Part shown: piece by piece, positions 45,030-56,350 of the stretch
Numbering within the stretch: position 1 is the first letter of the stretch
Layout: each line of letters opens with the position of its first letter
Source: Nannobrachium achirus
Lineage: Eukaryota > Chordata > Actinopteri > Myctophiformes > Myctophidae
Assembly (NCBI GenBank): GCA_963921795.1
Contig: OY997643.1
Location: 13,442,043 to 13,506,042, forward strand
Length of the DNA: 64,000 nucleotides
Direction: 5' to 3'
Made by a program: the position numbers and the translations under genes
The notes under the pieces: generated by a model
Seen by the model: the letters and a program-made list of their open reading frames with translations, nothing else
Databases searched by the model: none
Told to the model about the DNA's origin: nothing

Positions 45030-45402
45030 ACTCCAACCACCACAGGTATGCTACACTACAAACAATGACTCACATTACCTGACTCACACACACAACGGGA
45101 TTTGTGCAGTGTGCAATGTCGAGAGAAAGTCAAGGATGCTTGTTAGCTCTAATGGAGTATCTGGTGGTGTTGCATAAAAATAATAAAAAGCTGTGACATT
45201 TGTTAGCGATGCTGCAATGTTCCCGGCACTCTTGTCTCCTAATGTCGGTGGGTGTACCGAATGTCACGGTCCTCTGCTTAACGGAGACACTTTCTGCAGT
45301 GACACGATGAGATGTCGAGTTTAGTCTTCTTCGGCTTATATATTTACACGCTTGCGTGTACAGTTTGTCTGTGTGTGTATGTACAGTACATGCTGTGTAG
45401 TG

Positions 45403-45886
45403 CAGGGGTCTTCAACGTTTTCAGGCCAAGGACCCCTTAGTTGAGAAGAAGCAGGGACCCCCACAACCTTTTCATTCCATACAGTTTCATCGTTTGACAG
45501 CAGTGTATTTAGTGTTATTTATTGTGTATTTTGGATTCATGTCAATTTGTGTTATCAGATATTTAACCACTTGAACCATCAATACTTAATAAACTTGACC
45601 TTTCACTCTGTACTTAGTCTGCTCTTTTTCCCCTCTACACCAAACCTCTTTGCCGAAAATAGACGATATACAATCTCACAGCGCCTCGTGCTGTGAGGCG
45701 TTGTGAGTTTGTACTGTAGATCTGCTATTTTTGGCTAAAGTTCTCAGAATATGGACATTAGGGTTCAAGTGGTTAATATAAAAAAGGAGAAAAACTAGTT
45801 TCTATCAAACAAAGATTTGGAGGACCCCTAGTAGTAACTCTGACGACCCCCTAGGGGTCCCAGACCCCCTGTTGAAGAAAGCATTG
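45403..45886 (+). mobile_element. hAT-Q element, copy 1
   Basis: Left end CAGGGGTCTTCAACGTTTTC and right end CCCCCTGTTGAAGA. Body text CAGGCCAAGGACCCCTT and GGACCCC(C)TAG. Matches 49962-50359. I could not see a clean 8-bp duplication for this copy. A nested TTAA unit with a hairpin lies inside. Confidence 0.8.
45563..45776. mobile_element. TTAACCACTTG unit with hairpin inside hAT-Q copy 1
   Basis: TTAACCACTTGAACC on the left and GGTTCAAGTGGTTAA on the right are a 15-bp perfect inverted repeat including TTAA. The hairpin (45652-45735) has outer arms GCCGAAAATAG/CTATTTTTGGC. The same unit is in hAT-Q copy 2, so it entered before that hAT family multiplied. Confidence 0.8.
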
Positions 45887-46390
45887 TTCTCATTCCATCG
45901 TTGGCTTCTATCCATTAAAAAAAGGAAAATCCTTGCAAATACATACAATTAAAACAAATAATAATTATACTGGATAATTGTCATGTGATATGCATCACCA
46001 CCAGCCTCCTGGATTTGGCCAGTGATGTGATTCAGTGTTACATGCAATTAGAAATAACCCCAAATAATGATCTTTCATAAAAAACATCCGTCCTCAGGAG
46101 GAGCCTACAGTGTTTACTTGATTATATACAGTAGTCTACCATGTAATTTTGAGTGTTAAATTAACTCTGAAAGTGTAACATTTGACTCGTGGGCAAAGTC
46201 TGCAAGGTGTGGGGGTGCCACCAAGTGTGTTGGAGTGCCACAGTTTATTGGAGCCGGTGGGGGTTGAGCACGCTGCAAAACGCTGCAAAACCTCCCAACC
46301 ATAAATCCAATCTGTGATTACAAGCTGAGAGGACACTACGGTATGAATTCCCCCCTCTCCACTAGGCTGTTGGAGACCAGGGGGGATGTT

Positions 46391-46639
46391 ATAACGTCAC
46401 GGTACAGGCAGAAAACCTCCTATCTCCAAGTTTCAAATGTGTTAAAGCCCTACTTCATCATACAAGAGTAGTGTTGCACAAAAGTAGTGAAAATAGCCGA
46501 TCAACAAGCACACAACGCCTCGCATCGCAAGGCGTTGTGTGCTTGTTGATCGGCTATTTTCACTACTTTGTTTTGAAGATGATAATATAAAAAAGGACAC
46601 GGTTTTGGACATACAAGGTTTTCACCCGAGAGCCACGAT
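46391..46639 (+). mobile_element. CGTCG-ended MITE (E family), copy E9
   Basis: Right end TACAAGGTTTTCACCCGAGA, left end degraded (ACGGTACAGGCAGAAAACC). Hairpin 46485-46565 has GATCAACAAGC on the left arm and GCTTGTTGATC on the right, a matched two-arm change. Confidence 0.85.
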
Positions 46640-46895
46640 GAGTTGCTTTTTGAATTACTGCGACATCCCAGAGAGAGATTCGAAAGTGACTAAAGATGGG
46701 GCGGTCATAACTGATAAATTATACGCTGATGAAAAGAGAGAGAACTCGAGTAAATTATGAAGAGCCTGGGGAAAAGAGTGTGTGTGTGTGTTTACACCGT
46801 TTCTATCAATAGTTGCAGAGCGTGTGTGTATGTATGGAGGCTATATCAATAGTTGCGGAATATGTACAGTAGATATCAATTGTTGCAGTGTGTGA

Positions 46896-46938
46896 TTGTG
46901 TGTGCGTGTGTGTGTGTGTGCGTGTGCGTGTGTGTGTG

Positions 46939-46980
<42 letters not shown>

Positions 46981-47010
46981 TGTGTGCATGCGTGCGCGTG
47001 CATGTGCGTT
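46896..47010. repeat. (GT)n/(GCGT)n microsatellite
   Basis: GT-rich array with C interruptions. A TATCAATAGTTGCAG motif is repeated before and after it (46806, 46849, 46876, 47060), forming a loose larger repeat. Confidence 0.9.
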
Positions 47011-47342
47011 TGTGTACAGTAGTACCTATCAATTGTGGCAGCGCCGTGTTTACCGTATCGCTATCAATAGTTGCAGAGCTGTTGATAATGACAGTGATCA
47101 AATTATGATTCATTTCTCCGTGGCGCCCGCAGCCAAATCACAGTCAGCATTGGCTCCGAGTTAAAAAGATGAAGCAGCACCTGTGTGTGTGTTTACGCGT
47201 AGATATTTTGACTTTGGTTTTATGGATCGTTCACCGTCTAATCTTCTAATGGATGGCGGCTCCACAGGCGCCGGAGTGTCACCTTTCATATTGACCCGCC
47301 AAAAAACATGTCCTCTCTCCTTTTCTCTCGTGTGTTTATACA

Positions 47343-47939
47343 TTAATCCATTTAGAACGGGGTACACATTATTGTGTATCATTATTTTATGCTTTAACTA
47401 TTGAAAAAATAGCAGATATACAAGCTCACAGCGCGGCACCGAGTGCCGCGCTGCGAGCTTGTAGATCTGCTATTTTTGAAAAATCGTGAAAATTCGGATT
47501 TTGACCCGATTCTACAAGTGTCTTTTGAATCCTTATAAGGTTTTTTGAAAAACCTATTTTCTATGTCAGCAATCTGGCCAGCCATCGTCAAAGAAAAGGG
47601 TTTTTTTTTTCACTTAAATGGAGCTCAGTTAGTCTGTTCTGGAGAGACTACTATATCAGTGGTGCTCAAACTTTTTCATGTGAAGGACTCCCAAAATGAT
47701 ATTTATTTGGTCACGGACCCCCATCTCAAAATATTTAGTTCCAGGAACCAACCAGAAGCAAAATTTGAGTTACAAACGTTCGCTTTGAAAATACATATAT
47801 TCAAAGATTTGCACACATTTTCAAAAAATAGCAGATCTACAAGCTCGCAGTGCGGCACTCGGTGCCGCGCTGTGAGCTTGTATATCTGCTATTTTTCAAT
47901 AGCTAAAGCATTCAATAATTCTAGGCCTACATGGGTTAA
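47343..47939 (-). mobile_element. TTAA hairpin MITE (P family), copy P11
   Basis: TTAA at 47343-47346 and 47936-47939. Hairpins 47404-47477 and 47824-47896. Reverse orientation relative to P10 and P12. Confidence 0.92.
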
Positions 47940-48126
47940 ATATGTGGCACCAAAACAAGTGAGACTAATCCTCGCTGGTGTTGAAAAGGACAGGCTGCCC
48001 TCCAAGGTGCTATTGCACCTTTTGTGATAAACAAAAAAAAGAAAGAGACATGCCTTGAAAGTGTGATCAGGCCTCTCTCTATGCTGGGGCCGGGCCCCAG
48101 ATTCTCTCTCTCTGATGCTCGACTTC

Positions 48127-48763
48127 TTAACCCATTTAGGGCCTAGAATTATTGAATGCTTTAACCAGTGAAAAATAGCAGATCTACAAGCTCACAGCAC
48201 GGCAGCAAGTGCCGCGCTGCGAGCTTGTAGATCTGCTATTTTTGAAAAAGTAGTGAAAACGTGTGCAAATCTTTGAATATAATATATTATTATATATATT
48301 GAAAATACATATTATGTATTTTCAAAGCGAACGTTAGTAACTCAAATTTAGCTTCTGGGTGGTCCCTGGAACTAGATATTTTGAGATGCGGGTCCGTGGC
48401 CAAATACATATTATTTTGGGGGTCCTTCACATGAAAAGGTTTGAGAACCACTGACATAGTAGTCTCTCAAGAACAGACTAACTGAGCTCCAGCTAAGTGA
48501 AAAGGACTTTTTCTTTGACGATGGCTGGCCAGATTGCTGACATAGAAACATAGGGTTTTTCAAAAAGTCTTAGAAGGATTCAAAAGACACTTATAGAATC
48601 GGGTCAAAATTCAAATTTTCAAGATTTTTCAAAAATGGCAGATCTACAAGCTCGCAGCGCGGCACTCGGTGCCGCGCTGTGAGCTTGTATATCTGCTATT
48701 TTTCAATAGTTAAAGCATAAAATAATGATACACAATAATGTGTACCCGTTCTGAATAGGTTAA
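48127..48763 (+). mobile_element. TTAA hairpin MITE (P family), copy P12
   Basis: TTAACCCATTTAGGGCC at the left and TTAA at 48760-48763. Hairpins 48171-48243 and 48631-48703. The longest copy (637 bp), with an extra AT-rich palindrome (48285-48317). Confidence 0.92.
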
Positions 48764-49117
48764 AGCTGTGCTTCAAAGCGAAGGTCCCCTGGGGAGAACG
48801 GGAATCAATTAATTAATTATTTATCGCGCAACTGACTACCCTTGGTAAAACAATATCTTTTTTTAAGCACCTAATGCAACCTCAAAGCTGTGAACTCCTC
48901 CCCCGAGAGTAAACAACGGCTGATTTTAGCCACTCGATCCGCAGCTAGCATCCATTCTGAGTTTCTTAGTTTTGCGGTCGTCCTCGCTATCGCGCCCGAA
49001 TGCCCGATTCTGCGAATGTAAAGAACGTCATGGAGGACGAAGATGATTGCCTGCTGCTCGCATTTCTATGACTTGTTCAACGACAAGAGAGGAATGAGAC
49101 AGAGAGAGAGAGAGAGT

Positions 49118-49500
49118 GTGAGACACTTTTTTAACAACTCATTTATTCGCAAAATTGGTTGTCACATTAGCCAGTCAATCACAGCCACGTACCACTCCAA
49201 ACAAACACAAATAATTTAGAGCATCATATCAACAAATTTGATTCCAATTTCATTTACATTAAAAATTAACCCTTCATAGTCCCATATGTTTTTAAACACA
49301 TCCAAGTCTTCCATTTTTTTGTAGTACATATATTCAAAACGTACTCATGCTTTGACTACATTTTTAAAAGCTATTAAACAGTCACACCTGTGCCCTCCAT
49401 CATCTTTTTCTTTTCTAGTAAGGTATATTGCCAGTTTTGCCTGTCCAAACAGGAAATTCATCAATCTACCCTTTTTCTTGTTCTTTTTCCCATAACTAAA
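49118..49500 (-). pseudogene. Non-LTR retrotransposon ORF2 C-terminal remnant plus 3' end
   Basis: On the minus strand a coding-like stretch reads YGKKNKKKGR, then LFGQAKLAIYLTRK and FKNVVKA. A TGA stop follows (49345-49347), and the same frame continues as VRFEYMYYKKMEDLDVF and KNIWDYEGLIFNVNEIG to a TAA at 49216-49218. This pattern resembles the C-terminal region of L1/Tx1-like LINE ORF2 proteins as I remember them; I have not checked it by search. The downstream AT-rich part ends near AATAAATGAGTTGTT, then a GA array. The remnant is 5'-truncated, as LINE insertions usually are, and broken by one stop. Confidence 0.6.
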
Positions 49501-49516
49501 ACCAAAAAAAGAGAGT

Positions 49517-49533
49517 GTGAGACAGAGAGAGAC

Positions 49534-49580
<47 letters not shown>

Positions 49581-49593
49581 GAGAGAGAGATGT
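49517..49593. repeat. (GA)n/(CAGA)n microsatellite
   Basis: GA array with CAGA units, immediately upstream (minus-strand sense) of the LINE remnant. Confidence 0.95.
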
Positions 49594-49961
49594 TACACAG
49601 GAAAGACAAGTGGGAGAAATACTTTGGTAGCACATGAATAAACATCAGGTTTTTACCGTGACTCACCTGTCGGTAGGGGCCCGCCGCATGGCGCTTGATG
49701 CTAATGCTGGGTGACAACGCAGCCCGATTGCTCATGGGGGCTATGCAGGGAGTCCCGTCAACATGGCAGGTAAACAGACTCAAACCAGGCTCCTTCTCTC
49801 TCTCTCTCTCACACTGCAAAGAAAGAAAGGAATTTTATTCATCTCGATACAGTGACAGCTAAAGGCGTCCATTTGCTTTGTGTCATTATTGCGACTGAAG
49901 GTCGCAGTTTAGTATGTGAAACGGCCCATGCTGGACTTGTGCACTTTTTTAAGGTCTATGG

Positions 49962-50359
49962 CAGAGGTCTTCAACGTTTTCAGGCCAAGGACCCCTTGGT
50001 TGAGAGAGAGATGAAGCACAACAGTGCATTTTGGATTTGCGTCAATTTGTGTTTTCAGATATTTAACCACTTGAACCGTCAATGTCAATACTTAATAAAC
50101 TTCCACTCTGTACTTAGTCTGCTCTTTTTCTCCTCTACACCAAATGTTTTGCCAAAAATAGCAGATCTACAAGCTCACAACGCCTCGCGCTGCGAGGTTG
50201 TAGATCTGCTATTTTTGGCAAGAAATCTCAGAATATGGACACTAGGGTCCAAGTGGTTAATAGGAGAAAAAAGTTTCTATCACTCAAAGATTTGGAGGAC
50301 CCCCTGTAGTAACTCTGAGGACCCCCTAGGTGTCCCGGACCCCCTGTTGAAGACCCATG
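49962..50359 (+). mobile_element. hAT-Q element, copy 2
   Basis: Left end CAGAGGTCTTCAACGTTTTC, right end GTTGAAGACCCATG, and exact 8-bp duplication GTCTATGG at 49954-49961 and 50360-50367. Contains the same TTAACCACTTG unit (50063-50260) with a hairpin at 50151-50219. Confidence 0.93.
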
Positions 50360-50369
50360 GTCTATGGGT

Positions 50370-50705
50370 TTGCTGCTCTGACATCGTGCTCTGACATCAC
50401 TGTAATGTCAGGGGAACCACTCTAACAGAATCCCTTTTATGCCCATATATGGAGTTACCCGATGTCATCAATATTAAGACCATATCTAACAGGACTTCAT
50501 ATGGGAATGCCCATATATGGAGGCCACATCGGCCTCATACCACACTAACAGAAACCATATATGGCCAAGACAGATGGCCAAGACAGCCCATATCTGTGTG
50601 GCTGGTTCTACAGACATGGATCTCCATGAATGGGCACAAAAGGGATTGTATGTATGATGTCATGGCACAACCTCGCCCTTTAGGGCCCTGAGGCGTCTTA
50701 CTAGT
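50370..50705 (+). repeat. CArG-rich dispersed repeat, copy S3
   Basis: Starts CTGCTCTGACATCGTGCTCT and ends CCCTGAGGCGTCTTACTAGT. CCATATATGG near 50447, 50512 and 50554. A shorter derivative lacking the middle of S1/S2. Confidence 0.8.
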
Positions 50706-51160
50706 TACTCTATACTGTATGTTAAGTACTCATGGTCCATATCCGCCAATATGAATTCCTTTCATAGGCAGGCTGAAATGACTAGCTCAACATGATCGAC
50801 CCATCCAAAATGTTTTAGCTGAGGGCCTGAGGGGGGCTTTGGAATAGCAGCACTGGCATTACATTTTAGACAAACACACTTACTGTAAGGGGGAAATGTC
50901 TTCATCCCATTCTGTAAGGAAGTGGTAGGTTTTGGGGTTCTTTGTAATGCTACTGACTCTTGAACAAAGTATTGCATTGGAGGTTTGCCTACTTTAGAAG
51001 CCATGAAGGGAGCTGACAGGCCCTTCTGGATGTCATATTGACATATTCTTTTTATATTTTAATTATATATTTTTAGAGGCATGTCATGTGGTCTACCTGC
51101 ACACCCTTGGTGATCTACTGGTAGATCACAATCTACTTTTTGGGCACCCCTGATATAATG
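50706..51160 (-). other. Possible hAT-type repeat end with unrecognised frame
   Basis: Read on the minus strand, AGGGGTGCCCAAAAAGTAGA at 51134-51154 followed by GATCTACCAGTAGATCACC looks like a hAT-type terminus. Downstream (50762-51004, minus) an 80-codon frame begins MASKVGKPPMQYFV and ends VDHVELVISACL. I do not recognise a domain. It may be a decayed transposon region. Confidence 0.3.
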
Positions 51161-51585
51161 CCTCCAATTAATCCATTCATCTCACATACGGTATGGTTTA
51201 CCCTGGACAATCTGGAGTGTTGAAAACAATTGCCCTTGTCAACAGCAACTCATGCCATGCCCAGCGTCTCTCAAGGTGATTCAGAGTTTGACTTTTGACT
51301 TTGTGCCAAGAGCCTCTTAACTCCATCAGCGCTCTCTACCCTCTCATCCTTCAGTCTCTTTGAAGTTTCATATAAATTATGGCATATATATATATTCTAT
51401 AGGTAACATCCAACGAGCGGCCGCGAGCCAGAGATTAAAGGCTCAGACGGCGCGCCTCGCGCCCATCAGCCCGCATCAGCAGGACAGCGGACATCGCTGC
51501 TGACCGCCTCGCGTTTTCGCCAGACCAGCAAACGTTTTAGACTGGAACGTGTGACGGGGAAATCTCGCTCTTTCGACCACCAAAT
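51161..51585. other. Low-copy sequence with CpG-dense part
   Basis: 51410-51530 is CpG-rich (GCGGCCGCGAGCC, GCGCGCCTCGCGCCC). No gene structure recognised. Confidence 0.35.
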
Positions 51586-52078
51586 TTTGATGTAGTTTTA
51601 GTCATAGTCTTTTGAATAAAATGTCATAATTTAGTCACCTGAAAAGTTTTAGTTTTGGTCAACTAAATATCATAAGATTTTAGGCGACTAAATCTACAGT
51701 TGATTTTGTCGACTAAAATGTATTTTGGCAAGCCTTGATGGCATCGTAATGAATGATTTCACATTCATTACGATCTACAAGCTAGAAAATAGCAGATCTA
51801 CAAGCTCACAACGCGTCGCAGCGCGACGTGTTGTGAGCTTGTAGATCGGCTATTTTCAGCACGCAACACCTGACAGCAACCAAACCTAAAATGACTCTCT
51901 TCTCCACTAGTCCCTCCCTAACGTTTTAGTCTAGTTTTTATTTTGTTGACGAAATTGCCAATATATTTAGTCTTAGTTTTAGTCATCACAGCTTTGTTTT
52001 TATTAAGTTTTCGTCAGTGAAAAAAACACAGTCGACAAACATTTTTCTTCATAGTTTTAGTCGACGAAATCAACACTG
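51586..52078 (-). mobile_element. TTTTAGTCGAC-type element with hairpin
   Basis: The right end, inverted, reads CAGTGTTGATTTCGTCGACT, a hAT-like start. Repeated TTTTAGTC/GACTAAAA motifs occur throughout. A hairpin of the GATCTACAAGC family is at 51785-51857, preceded by a partial duplicate (GATCTACAAGCTAG at 51772). Confidence 0.65.
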
Positions 52079-52311
52079 CTTTCGGCGAGTCATTCTTTCG
52101 ACTAAGAAGCGTCGGCTGTTTAGCTACTCACCCACGTCACGGTTACTGGGGTTAGGGTTAGGGTTTGGGTTAGGTTTAGGCATAGAGGTTAACATTCATC
52201 CACGTCAGCAGGTTAGCTACTCACCCGCATCGCCAGGTTAGTTTTCCACCAGGTGAACATTCACCCGTGTCGAAAGAATGAACCGTCGAACAGATGCTAT
52301 GTCGCAATGTC
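52079..52311. repeat. Degenerate repeat with telomere-like GGGTTA units
   Basis: GGTTAGGGTTAGGG-like units at 52149-52182 inside a longer repeat with GTTAGCTACTCACCC motifs (two copies). A related sequence in inverse orientation is at about 58690-58815 (TAACCC-like units, GTCGAAC, GAAAGAGCGAGATTTTCCC). Confidence 0.5.
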
Positions 52312-52780
52312 AATAGATAGAGATAGATACCTTTATTATCCCACGGGGGAAATTCAGTTGCCCAGAGGCAGCACAGCAGTATAAGGTTACAAGTTACAAA
52401 GAAGTAAGAAAAAGAAAAAGAGTACTGTAGTGTACAGTCCAAAGAGCAAGGCACAATAAAAAGAAGAATATCAACATAAAGTGTCGAAAAGCTGTTGCAA
52501 AAAATAAGAATATATACATAAAGTGACCACGAAATTCAACGCTCATATAAGTGACACGTCACACACAAAAAAAACTATACTCAAAGCACAACTTAAAGAA
52601 CAGTGCCAAACTAAAAGCGCACATAACAGTCGATGCTAGTCAATGCAACGCAAGTATCTCACCGCCATATCAACACAGCAATAGTACTCAATTCAAGCAA
52701 CACAACCCAACAGAGCAGGGCCAAAAATAAGTGACCAAAGTCAGTGCAAATAAATCAAGAATATTCTTTTTCCTTTTTTT
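52312..52780 (-). mobile_element. Non-LTR retrotransposon 3' end
   Basis: Inverse of the 38.1-38.3 kb LINE end: (GATA)n, then GATACCTTTATTATCCC, GGGGGAAATTCAGTTGCCC. Shares the CTGTACACTACAG-type block upstream. The upstream limit is approximate. 5'-truncated. Confidence 0.65.
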
Positions 52781-52800
52781 TTTAAAGCAATAAAGGGAGC

Positions 52801-53808
52801 CACAGCAAGACGCCACAGCAACCCTCTCAGGGAAAAGCACGTTAGACACGTTAGTACGTTAGACACGTTAGACATGCTCCCAACGTGTGACTGACTGCTC
52901 TCGTATGTGAGGGGCTCTCCTGCAGAGCTGGGAAGAAAAATGTATAGCCCGACGTAGGATGGCGTCGTGCTGCGATTACAGCTGATCTACAAGCTCTCAC
53001 AAAAAAGCGGTGCGACGGCGACGGGACGTCACTCGTACAGAGAACATTGGCAATGTTTGATCCGCAAAACAACCGCCGCCCGCCTACAGTTAAGGATTCG
53101 ACGGGTGTACAGTATGACAACAGACACCGCTGGCGTTTGCAGACAGGATGATTCATTGCCTTGACAAATGCGTGTTCTAAACCTGCTGGGAATTCACACG
53201 GAGCTGTTGTTGGGGGCTCCCGCCGCACTAGAACGACTGCAGCAGACGACGCCGGAGCATATTTACGAGTGAATTACTGTTGATAGTTTGGAGGTGACAG
53301 GTTAAGTATTAAAATATCTCAGGGAGAGTGCAATTAGTCTAAATGATGACCCGTGATCAACTACCGGCACTGTGCATAAACCGCATTACTGGAGCACTAC
53401 CGCTCGGGGCGCGGGGGGGGGGGGGGGGGGGGGCGGGTGTTTGGTGGTGGTGGCGGCGATGTTGTTACGACGCCTCCCACAGCTTTTCCATAAGTATGAG
53501 CTGCATGTGACAATAGTAATGCCTAATTAGCTATACGGCGCAATGCATCATCTGACTCCAGCAGCTGTCGAGTGATGAGCACGTTCCGGAGGACTCTTGC
53601 TTGGTCTTGAGCAAACATTTCCCCCCCCCCCCCACTCCCCCCCCCCCCCCACTCCGAAAGCCCCCATGGGGGTCTCCAGCTGAACAATTACATCGCCGCG
53701 CTGGAGACCGGGGTTTGATGGCGACAGCATTCAAACAGGAGAGGAAATGAGACAGACAAGCGGCCTTGCTGGGTTGCATAAATGGCCCGTCTTTCTCAGA
53801 CATCATTA
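52801..53808. other. Low-copy block with G and C runs
   Basis: A half hairpin arm (AGCTGATCTACAAGCTCTCAC) is at 52979-52999. G-run 53410-53432; C-runs 53620-53652. 53270-53400 and 53500-53590 carry TTAAGTATTAAAATATC, GCAATTAGTCTAAATGATG and TAATGCCTAATTAGC, possibly regulatory. Confidence 0.35.
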
Positions 53809-54515
53809 TTAACCCATTTAGGGCCTAGAATTATTGAATGCTTTAACTATTGAAAATTGTAGTAGCTTGTAGATCTGCTATGAAAAGTTATGAAAATGTA
53901 TTCAAATTGTTGAATATATTTATTTTTTAAGCAAACATTTGTAACTCAAATTTTGCTCCTGGGGGGTCCCTGGAACTAAATAATTTGAGATGGGGGTCCG
54001 TGGCCAAATACATATCATTTTGGGGGTCCTTCACTTGAAAAAGTGTGAACCCCACTGACATAGAAACATAGGTTTTTCAAAAAACCTTAGAAGGATTTGA
54101 AATATTCAAAGACATGCAAAAACTTTCTCGATTTTTCCAAAATAGCTCTGCGAGCTTGTCGATCTGCTATTTTGAAAAATCGTGAAAATGTGTGCTCATT
54201 TTTCAATGCATATTTTTCAAAGCAAACCTTTGTAACTCAAATCTCTGCTTCTGGGAGGGTCCCTGGAACAAATATATTTTGAGATGGGGGGGTCTGCTGC
54301 CAAATAAATGTAACTTTGGGGGTCCTTGACATGAAAAAAAGTTTGAGAACCACTGATTTAGAGGAAGGATTTAAAGATCGGGTCAAAGATATTCAAAGAC
54401 TTGCAACACATTTTCAAAATTTCTCAAATAGCAGATCTTACAAGCTTGAGTGCCGCGCTGCGAAGTGGTTAAAATCGAACGCGACTCGGGCGCGCTCCAG
54501 GTGTTTGAAGGTTAA
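53809..54515 (+). mobile_element. TTAA hairpin MITE, fused double copy P13
   Basis: The left end is TTAACCCATTTAGGGCCTAG (subfamily A) and the right end is subfamily B (CGCGACTCGGGCGCG .. GGTTAA, TTAA 54512-54515). The internal GGGGGTCC..TTGAGAACC unit occurs twice in the same direction, so two elements have been joined head to tail through their inner hairpins (half arms at 53865, 54142-54176, 54428). Confidence 0.8.
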
Positions 54516-54711
54516 CAGACTCTTACGTACATACGGGAGCCAGATAGCGCCAGTCGTTGCTCTTAGACAAAGATGACCGGTTTAGAGAGAAGAGATGCTC
54601 TGCTGCGGCGCAGATGCTGCGCGCCGGGGTTGCGAGTTGCCATGGAGACAGCTGAGCTATCTGGACTAGCTACTAAGTTATGAACTATGAAAACACCCTC
54701 AGGTATGCAGC

Positions 54712-55176
54712 CTAGCACTCAAAGACCTGCAACGCGCCCGAGTCGCATTAGATTTTAACCACTTTACCTACGCTTTAACTATTGAAAAATAGCAGCGCGG
54801 CACCGAGTGCCGCGCTGCGAGCTCGTAGATCTGCTATTTTTGAAAAATCGTGAAAACGTGCGTCTTTGAATATCTTTGCCCTGATCTTTGACACGACTTC
54901 TAAATCCTTCCTCTGAATCAGTGGTTCTCAAACTTTTTCATGTCAAGGACCCCCAAAATTACATTTATTTGGACGCAAAACCCCTGATCTCAAAATATGT
55001 TGTTCCAGGGACCACCCCACAGGAGTAGAGATTTGAGTTACAAAAGTTTGCTTTGAAAAATATTTATATTGAAAAATGTGCAAACATTTTCACGATTTTT
55101 TAAAAATATAGCAGATCTACAAGCTCGCATTTTCAATAGTTAACGCATTCGATAATCCTAGGCCTAAAAGGGCTAG
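54712..55176 (-). mobile_element. TTAA-type hairpin MITE, copy P14, flanked by CTAG
   Basis: Subfamily B left end (ACGCGCCCGAGTCGCATT), hairpin 54785-54841, and half of the right hairpin near 55108. Instead of TTAA, both outer flanks read CTAG (54712-54715, 55173-55176). Confidence 0.75.
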
Positions 55177-56350
55177 ATACCGGAGGCTCTCCAAGGAGGA
55201 GCCTCGGCAGATACATAAAGCAGCTGTTCAGACAGATTATGAAACTATCTCAGACATGATGACAGTTTAACCGCTGGCCTTTCATCCTGGTCTCCGTAGG
55301 CTCATTGTATCAAAGATAATAATAATTCAGCCCCACCACTTTGAACTATACCTCGCCGTGTACACATGCTCTCTGCATGTGAGAGTCAGTCAGTCGCTCG
55401 GTCTGGCCAACACGTTAAATCTGTGTTGTTCATAGATTTAGGCAGCCCATACCAGCTTTTGTGAACTATCCAGATTGGAATCAGATTTATTTTATGTGTG
55501 TGCGTGCGTGTGTGCGTGCGTGTATGTGTCAGAGCAATTTCTGTGCATTAGATTGGAACCATAATCCAAGGTGGTTTGAAATGCAAATTCAAATCTTATT
55601 TTCAAAAGTTGATCGGTAAAAGAATTGTCGTTCTACAAGCACACAAAGCGTCAGGTAGCCTTCGGCAGTGGTTCCCAAACTTTTTAGCTCGTGACCCAGA
55701 AGAGAAATTATAGATGTTTGTAGATAGGCTATTTTCTTATTAACCATTTGTTTTCTAATGTATGTAATTTATTTGATTTTTCTTTGACTTTTTCATGAAA
55801 AATTATTGATGAAAATAAATCAAATCTGATCACTTGCAACTATACAGTCGGTGCTAAAGATAATATTTGAGCAACAAATCGGACAAGAAAGAGAACGGTG
55901 AATGATAACGGGGGAGAAATAGTAACTTGTCTTGACTTTGGGAGTTTGAGGTGGCACATGATGCAGTGGCCAGCGAACTGGGATCATTATGACCTCTCGG
56001 GCCCCGGCACTGTAGAAATAAAGCCCGGCGCTCAGGGGTCTGGGGAAGAGGGAGGTCAGGGGGCCAAAGAGCGGCTGGGGAATGGGTCAGTGATTACAGT
56101 AAGAGGCGCAGTCGCTCATCGATCCTCTGGCTCAGGCAGGAGTGAATGAGCGACTGTAGCCCTCACAGGCACGGAGAGACCGAAATGGAGCTGATTCGGG
56201 GAAACGGGGAGAGGAGGAGGAGGCCAAGGAGAAGCCAGGGACATGGCTCTATGAAGGCTTTCCAAATAAGAGGAGAAAGGGCCGTATCAGCAGCTCTGGT
56301 GTACAGACAACACAAAACATAACGTGAAGTGAATCTTAACCTCGCACCCT
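55177..56350. other. Low-copy sequence
   Basis: GT-rich tract 55497-55528. A degraded split hairpin near 55620-55735 encloses AGTGGTTCCCAAACTTTTTAG, a hAT-like start. 55890-56150 is unique and G-rich. No gene recognised. Confidence 0.35.

Noticed and set aside
47545..48027. 160-codon open frame as a gene
   Set aside because: It reads through TTAA element P11 and its hairpin, and the same peptide fragments occur in other copies.
49852..50394. 180-codon open frame as a gene
   Set aside because: It runs through hAT-Q, its nested hairpin and an S repeat; codons such as those in the hairpin arms recur in every copy.
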